Shown here one piece after another: positions 59,202-64,000 of a DNA stretch of 64,000 nt. This stretch comes from Clostridiales bacterium. GTDB lineage: Bacteria; Bacillota; Clostridia; Christensenellales; Aristaeellaceae. The notes under the pieces were generated by a model. That model worked only from the letters and a program-made list of their open reading frames with translations. It was not told the origin of the DNA and searched no databases. The first letter of the stretch is position 1, and the number at the start of each line of letters is the position of its first letter. The stretch lies in assembly GCA_015056415.1 (NCBI GenBank), contig SVGJ01000004.1:44785-108784 (forward strand). The letters run 5' to 3'. The translations under genes and the position numbers were made by a program.

Positions 59202-59231
59202 CAGCGGAGGGGTATCCTTTTTGCCTCTCCG
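59202..59231 (+). terminator. Hairpin between purR and pth
   Basis: Arms GCGGAGG and CCTCTCCGC with TATCCTTTTTG in the loop. There is no T-run after the stem, so it may be a weak terminator or an RNA-processing site. Confidence 0.4.
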
Positions 59232-59256
59232 CGAAAACGTGTTTTGGAGAATTATC

Positions 59257-59835
59257 ATGGAGAAAGAAACCTGGATCATCGTAGGCCTGGGCAATCCCGG
59301 CGCCCAGTATGCCCACACCCGCCACAACGTCGGCTTTGACGTGACCGACATCCTCTCCCGCCGCTGGAACGCCCCCCTCTCCCGCAAAAAATGTAACGGC
59401 CTGCTGGCCGAAATCAGCCTGGATGGCAAGCGCGTCGTGCTCTGCCAGCCCCAGACCTACATGAACGAGTCCGGCCTGTGCGTGGGCGAGCTGCTCCAGT
59501 GGTACAAATGTCCCCTGGATCACCTGATGGTCATTTACGATGACATCGATCTTCCCGCCAGCCGCCTGCGCATCCGCAAAAACGGCAGCGCCGGCACCCA
59601 CAACGGTATGCGCTCCATCCTGCAGCATACCCCCAGCCAGCTTTTCCCCCGCATCCGCGTGGGCGTGGGCGCCAAGCCCGAAGGCTGGGACCTGGCCAAC
59701 TGGGTGCTCTCCCACTACCAGACCCGCGAAGAACAGGACGCCATGGCCAAGGCCTTCACCCTCGCCGCCGACTGCGTCGAGGACTGGCTCGCCTCCGGCA
59801 TCGACCACGCCATGCAATCCTACAACGGCAAGTAA
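59257..59835 (+). CDS. pth: Peptidyl-tRNA hydrolase
   Basis: Cleaves peptidyl-tRNA released from stalled ribosomes. From the ATG after TTGGAGA it has 192 residues. The active-site block is GLGNPGAQYAHTRHNVGF with the catalytic His near 20, then QPQTYMNESG and the YDDIDLPASRLRIR segment. The preceding frame from 59221 has no RBS. It belongs to the usual purR-pth-mfd neighbourhood; a full composite repeat separates it from mfd. Confidence 0.95.
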   Translation: MEKETWIIVGLGNPGAQYAHTRHNVGFDVTDILSRRWNAPLSRKKCNGLLAEISLDGKRVVLCQPQTYMNESGLCVGELLQWYKCPLDHLMVIYDDIDLPASRLRIRKNGSAGTHNGMRSILQHTPSQLFPRIRVGVGAKPEGWDLANWVLSHYQTREEQDAMAKAFTLAADCVEDWLASGIDHAMQSYNGK

Positions 59836-60200
59836 CCAGAGGGGGCAGAGCCCCCTCTGGACTCCCATTCGTGGAAAGCAAACGCAGCTGATATCAGCAG
59901 GGGTCACGGCGCGCGGAGGGCGCGCCGCGACGCGCGCCTGCGGCATGGCAGTGCATACAGGCCCACAAACCTTTGTGCACAGAGTCACGCGAAGGCGGGC
60001 GATGTGACCCAGAGCGTAACAAGACGACCACGGCGAAACAGGTCGCCCCCGCGTGGAAGCATGGGGGACAGACGGAGCCCGGCCCGCCACCCCATAGTGG
60101 GTGCGGGGGTCCGGGGCCGCCACTCCCGCTGTACCAAATTGGCGGCCCCGGTCGGCTTTTGGTACTTTTCGCCGAGACGAAAAGTACGCCCCCCAGGCAG
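59836..60200 (+). repeat. Composite intergenic repeat, full copy between pth and mfd
   Basis: From the pth stop: CCAGAGGGGGC/GCCCCCTCTGG hairpin with ACTCCCATTCG; CAGCTGATATC; GTCACGGCGCG/CGCGCCGCGAC hairpin (59903-59931); AACAGGTCGCCCC; GGGGTCCGGGGCC; GGTCGGCTTTTGGTAC with the GTACTTTTCG/CGAAAAGTAC hairpin (60162-60187). This fills the 458-base gap to mfd; 60200-60280 shows no further pattern. Confidence 0.9.
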
Positions 60201-60292
60201 GCACTGCTTGAAAATACCCAAGCCTCCAGCCCCGCACAAAAACCGTCTCAGCCGCAAAGACCCCGGTGCCCTCCGGCGCCCAAGGAGAAACC

Positions 60293-63200
60293 ATGAACCA
60301 AGCACTCCTCGGCGGAGCCGCCTCCGCCTCCATCAAGAAGCTCCTCACGCATCTGCAGGAGCGCACCCCCACCGCCGTCACCGGGCTTCCCGAGGGACAG
60401 GCGGCCTTTATCGCGTCCAAAATTGCCGCTGACACCGGCAAGCGCATCCTGCTGGTCACCGCCAACGACCTGAAGGCCACCCGTGCCGCCGATGACGCCC
60501 AGCAGCTCCTGGGGCCCCAGGCCGCGTGCCTCCCCGGAGGCGAGATCGACCTGACCCGCGGCGCGTCCAGCCACGAGAGCGCCTGGCGCCGCCTGGAGAC
60601 CCTGGCCCGCGTCACCGGCGGTGAGACACGACTGCTGTGCGCCTCCATGGACGCGCTCATGCAGCGCATGGGTCCGGCGGATCCCTTCCGCGCCGCCACC
60701 ATCCGGCTCATGGTGGCCGACCGCATCGCCCCGGAGGAGCTCATCCGCCGCCTGACCCGCATGGGCTATGAGCGGGTCAATATGGTGGAAGGCAAGGGCC
60801 AGTGCGCCCTGCGCGGCTCCATCCTGGACTGCTACCCGCCCTCCGGCGCGCAGAGCCTGCGCATCGAGTTCTTCGATGACGAGATCGACTCCATCCGCTC
60901 CTTCGATTGCATCAGCCAGCGCAGCCTGGAACGTGTCCGTGTCGCCGTGATGCCTCCCGCCACCGAGGTGCTGCTGCCCGAGAACACCTGGAGTGCCGCC
61001 GCCCAGCGCATGCGCGAGGCCGTACAGGGCAGCAGCGAGGAACAGGCCGCCGAGCCGCTGCTCTTCGCCGACCTGCCTCCCCTGCCTGAGGATGACGACG
61101 AGCTGCCCTCCTTCTTCGACGAGAAGGTCGCCCCCAAGGTGCGGGAAAAAACCATTTCCGCCCAGCGCAGCGCCGAGATCGAGCGCCGCACCTCCCAGCT
61201 GCTTTCCGACGCCGACCTGGTGGAACAGGGGCTGCCCTTCCGCCGCGTCCGCGCCTGGCTGCCCGTATTGACCGATGAAGTATACACCCTGCTGGACTGG
61301 TTCCAGCCGGATATGGTGCTGCTTTCCCAGCCCGACCAGCTCCGTGACCGCGGCGACGAGCGTCTGCGTGGCTTTGGGGAGGAGCTGCGTTCCGCCATGG
61401 AGCGCGGCGAGGCCGTACAGCAGCAGGAGAGACTCCTCCTGGATTGGGAGACCCTGCTGCAGCGCTTCAGCGCCCTTCCGCTGGCTACCTTCTCCGAGTT
61501 CCTGCGGGGTATGGGCGGCGTGAAGACCGAGGCCGTCATCGACCTGGGCTGCAAGGGCGTGGCAGGCTATCAATCCCAGGTGAAGCTGCTGGCGGCCGAT
61601 TGCAACGCCTGGCGGCAGCAGGGCTATGCCATCGCGCTGCTTTCCGGCGGCGTGGCCCGCGGCAAGCGCCTCACGCAGTCCCTGAATGAGCTGGGCTGCC
61701 CCGCCACCTTTGTGGAGGACGCCCACAACCTGATCCTGGGCGAAGTGCTGGTGCTGCCCGTCACCCTGGGCCACGGCTTCATCTGGCCTGAGGCGAAGCT
61801 GGTGGTCGTCTCCGATACGGACATCTACGGCGCGGGCTACCGCAAAGCCAAGGCCCGCAAGAACTCCGGCGAGCGCATTGCCGCCTTCACCGACCTGAAG
61901 GTGGGCGACTACGTTGTTCATGAGGATCACGGCGTTGGCATCTATCAGGGCACCATCCACCTGCAAAGCGAGGGGACCTACCGCGATTACCTGCTCATCC
62001 AGTATCAGGGCAACGATAAGCTCTACGTACCCATCGAGCAGCTGGAGCGGGTGCAGCGCTACATCGGCAATCCCAACCAGCCGCCCAAGCTGAACCGGCT
62101 GGGCGGCGGCGACTGGCAGAAGCAGAAATCCAAGGTGAAGGAAGGCCTGAAGAAGCTGGCCTTCGACCTGGTGGCCCTGTATGCCAAGCGCAGCCAGCAG
62201 CAGGGCTATGCCTTCGGGCCGGACACCCCCTGGCAGCGCCAGTTCGAGGATCAGTTCCCCTACGAGCTCACCCCCGACCAGGAGCAATCCGTCCGGGAGA
62301 TCACCCGGGATATGGAGTCTGCCCGGAACATGGACCGCCTGCTCTGCGGCGACGTGGGCTACGGCAAAACGGAGGTCTCCCTCCGCGCCGCCTTCAAGGC
62401 CGTGATGGACGGCAAGCAGGTGGCCATTCTGGCCCCCACCACCATCCTGGCCCAGCAGCACTACAACACCGTCATCAAGCGGTTCAAGGGATTCCCCGTC
62501 AGCTGCGATGTACTCAGCCGCTTCCGTACCCCCAAGGAGGCCAAGGACGTGCTTGCCCGCCTCAAGGACGGCAGCATCGACATCCTGGTGGGCACCCACC
62601 GCCTGCTGGCCAAGGATGTGCAGTTCAAGAATCTGGGCCTGCTCATCGTGGACGAGGAGCAGCGCTTCGGCGTGGCCCACAAGGAAGTCATCAAGAATAT
62701 GAAGAGCCAGGTGGACGTGCTGACGCTCTCCGCCACACCCATCCCCCGCACGCTTCACATGAGCATGGTGGGCATCCGCGATATGTCCGTGCTGGAGACC
62801 CCGCCGGAGGAGCGTATGCCCGTACAGACCCACGTGGTGGAGTACTCCGATGCCATCGTTCGCGACGCGATCCTGCGCGAGCTTTCCCGCGGCGGCCAGG
62901 TGTACTTCCTGTATAACCGGGTGAACTCCATCGAGCAGTTTTACAACCGTCTGCGTGCCCTGGTGCCGGAAGCCCGCATCGGCGTAGCCCACGGCCAGAT
63001 GAAGGAGCACGGCCTGGAGGACGTGATGATGGACTTCTACGCCGGCAGCTATGATGTGCTGCTGTGCACCACCATCATTGAGAGCGGGCTGGACGTGCCC
63101 ACCGCCAACACCCTGTTCGTCTTCGACGCTGACCGCTTCGGCCTGAGCCAGCTGTATCAGCTGCGTGGTCGTGTGGGCCGCAGCAACCGCCAGGCCTACG

Positions 63201-63925
63201 CCTACTTCACCGTCCGCCCGGACAAGATGCTCTCCGAGACCGCGGAACAGCGGCTTTCCGCCATCCGCGAATTCACCGAGTTCGGCGCTGGCTTCCGCAT
63301 CGCCATGCGCGATCTGGAGATCCGCGGCGCGGGCAATATTCTCGGCCCTGAGCAGCACGGTCATCTGGCCACCGTGGGCTATGATATGTACTGCAAGCTC
63401 ATCGAGGAGACCCTCCACGAGGTGCAGGGCGGCCCCATCACCCCCAGCGAGCTGGAGACCCGCGTAGACCTGAAGGTGGATGCCTACCTGCCCAGCGATT
63501 ACGTCCGGGACGACCGCCAGCGCATGGAAATGTACAAGCGCATCGCCGCCCTGGCCACCGAGGCCGACCGTGAGGACATCACCGACGAGCTGCTGGACCG
63601 CTTCGGCGAGACCCCCGCCGTGGTGGACGCCTTGCTGGACATCGCCCAGCTCCGCGCCCTGGCCAACCGTTTGGGCGTGACCCAGGTGCTCTACCGCAAA
63701 GGCCAGCTGATGATGAAGCTGCACCCCCAGTGCTCGCCGGACCTGAAGATCCTGCTGCCCGCCATGGCTGTGGATGATCGGCTTGCCTTTGTCGCCAAGC
63801 CCACAGGGTTGCTGCTCAAGGATCCGCGCCTGGAGGAGCGGGATATGCTCCGCGAGGGTGTGGCCGTGCTGAAGAAGCTCACCGCCAGGGTGGACGAAAT
63901 CAAAGAACAGGCCGCCCAGGCATAA
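60293..63925 (+). CDS. mfd: Transcription-repair coupling factor Mfd
   Basis: Removes RNA polymerase stalled at DNA lesions and recruits UvrA. From the ATG after AAGGAG it has 1210 residues. The UvrB-like N-terminal part is followed by the polymerase-binding CarD-like domain (about 530-600, KVGDYVVHEDHGVGIYQG), then the RecG-like translocase with Walker A GDVGYGKTEV near 685 and DEEQRFG as motif II, and the C-terminal TRCF domain. It ends the purR-pth-mfd order. Confidence 0.97.
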   Translation: MNQALLGGAASASIKKLLTHLQERTPTAVTGLPEGQAAFIASKIAADTGKRILLVTANDLKATRAADDAQQLLGPQAACLPGGEIDLTRGASSHESAWRRLETLARVTGGETRLLCASMDALMQRMGPADPFRAATIRLMVADRIAPEELIRRLTRMGYERVNMVEGKGQCALRGSILDCYPPSGAQSLRIEFFDDEIDSIRSFDCISQRSLERVRVAVMPPATEVLLPENTWSAAAQRMREAVQGSSEEQAAEPLLFADLPPLPEDDDELPSFFDEKVAPKVREKTISAQRSAEIERRTSQLLSDADLVEQGLPFRRVRAWLPVLTDEVYTLLDWFQPDMVLLSQPDQLRDRGDERLRGFGEELRSAMERGEAVQQQERLLLDWETLLQRFSALPLATFSEFLRGMGGVKTEAVIDLGCKGVAGYQSQVKLLAADCNAWRQQGYAIALLSGGVARGKRLTQSLNELGCPATFVEDAHNLILGEVLVLPVTLGHGFIWPEAKLVVVSDTDIYGAGYRKAKARKNSGERIAAFTDLKVGDYVVHEDHGVGIYQGTIHLQSEGTYRDYLLIQYQGNDKLYVPIEQLERVQRYIGNPNQPPKLNRLGGGDWQKQKSKVKEGLKKLAFDLVALYAKRSQQQGYAFGPDTPWQRQFEDQFPYELTPDQEQSVREITRDMESARNMDRLLCGDVGYGKTEVSLRAAFKAVMDGKQVAILAPTTILAQQHYNTVIKRFKGFPVSCDVLSRFRTPKEAKDVLARLKDGSIDILVGTHRLLAKDVQFKNLGLLIVDEEQRFGVAHKEVIKNMKSQVDVLTLSATPIPRTLHMSMVGIRDMSVLETPPEERMPVQTHVVEYSDAIVRDAILRELSRGGQVYFLYNRVNSIEQFYNRLRALVPEARIGVAHGQMKEHGLEDVMMDFYAGSYDVLLCTTIIESGLDVPTANTLFVFDADRFGLSQLYQLRGRVGRSNRQAYAYFTVRPDKMLSETAEQRLSAIREFTEFGAGFRIAMRDLEIRGAGNILGPEQHGHLATVGYDMYCKLIEETLHEVQGGPITPSELETRVDLKVDAYLPSDYVRDDRQRMEMYKRIAALATEADREDITDELLDRFGETPAVVDALLDIAQLRALANRLGVTQVLYRKGQLMMKLHPQCSPDLKILLPAMAVDDRLAFVAKPTGLLLKDPRLEERDMLREGVAVLKKLTARVDEIKEQAAQA

Positions 63926-63932
63926 TAAACAT

Positions 63933-63956
63933 CCACCAGCCAAGCTGGTGGTTTTT
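63933..63956 (+). terminator. Terminator of mfd
   Basis: Arms CCACCAGC and GCTGGTGG followed by TTTTT. The last 40 bases of the window show no feature. Confidence 0.9.
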
Positions 63957-64000
63957 CATATGCGGGCGAAGCCCTATGTTCCAGCGACGCCCTCGAGGGC

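Noticed and set aside
59173..60762. Minus-strand frame of 529 codons covering the pth-mfd gap
   Set aside because: Covers pth, a composite repeat and the start of mfd in antisense; segments such as YFSSRRKVPK come from the repeat and recur at other copies.
60248..63943. Long minus-strand frame opposite mfd
   Set aside because: Shadow of mfd, which has all expected motifs on the plus strand.

Overview
The window is about 64 kb of GC-rich, gene-dense chromosome from a Gram-positive anaerobe, most likely an uncultured gut or rumen member of the Clostridia. This rests on the sepF/yggT/ylmH/divIVA cell-division cluster, strong Bacillota-type Shine-Dalgarno sites and sigma-A promoters, PurR, DegV, DUF1836, DUF4364 and DUF2975 families, and an oxygen-sensitive class III ribonucleotide reductase (nrdD/nrdG). 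The genus cannot be fixed from the sequence alone. There is no prophage, transposase, CRISPR array or rRNA. The accessory flavour comes from glycan-active enzymes and from a striking set of hairpin-rich intergenic repeats.

Layout. 0-9 kb: signal peptidase I, an MBOAT/DHHW polysaccharide O-acetylation pair, and a divergent GH31 alpha-xylosidase/GH29 alpha-fucosidase operon that fits debranching of fucosylated xyloglucan. 9-21 kb: murG, DUF1836/GNAT, degV, a CPBP protease, deoC, a DUF2975/HTH pair, an XRE regulator, a cysteine-cluster/DNA-methyltransferase/methyltransferase operon, a hairpin island, and a DUF2974/TIGR01440 pair. 21-31 kb: ftsK/spoIIIE with a DUF3298-like exported protein, an M16 peptidase, and an FHA-like/FtsW-RodA/PBP wall-synthesis operon. 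31-36 kb: seven tRNA genes under one consensus promoter, nrdG, and nrdD with a predicted tandem NrdR operator. 36-44 kb: corA with a long leader that holds a short upstream ORF, a serine hydrolase, a zinc-ribbon protein, tRNA-Leu, tyrA with a structured leader, an E2-like protein, and a nuclease-helicase fusion. 44-50 kb: a long minus-strand operon running anti-sigma, sigma, HlyD-like, yggS, sepF, yggT, ylmH, divIVA. 50-64 kb: a TSUP transporter, aspartate kinase, a recD2/comF/PIG-L/GNAT operon, an HPr-like protein without the phosphorylatable histidine, DUF4364, purR, pth and mfd.

The least explained signal is a composite intergenic repeat. It starts at or just after stop codons (ftsK, nrdD, pbp, pth; a partial relative follows the M16 gene) and contains an ordered series of hairpins. 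One hairpin keeps an 11-position stem with the same A.C mismatch in all four copies and shows one compensatory base-pair change. Other points for follow-up are the corA leader peptide beginning MDTDP, the degenerate RsbW-like partner of the sigma factor, the hairpin island bounded by identical 39-bp repeats, and the tyrA leader that can hide its own ribosome-binding site.

All assignments come from reading sequence and motifs. No database search was run.
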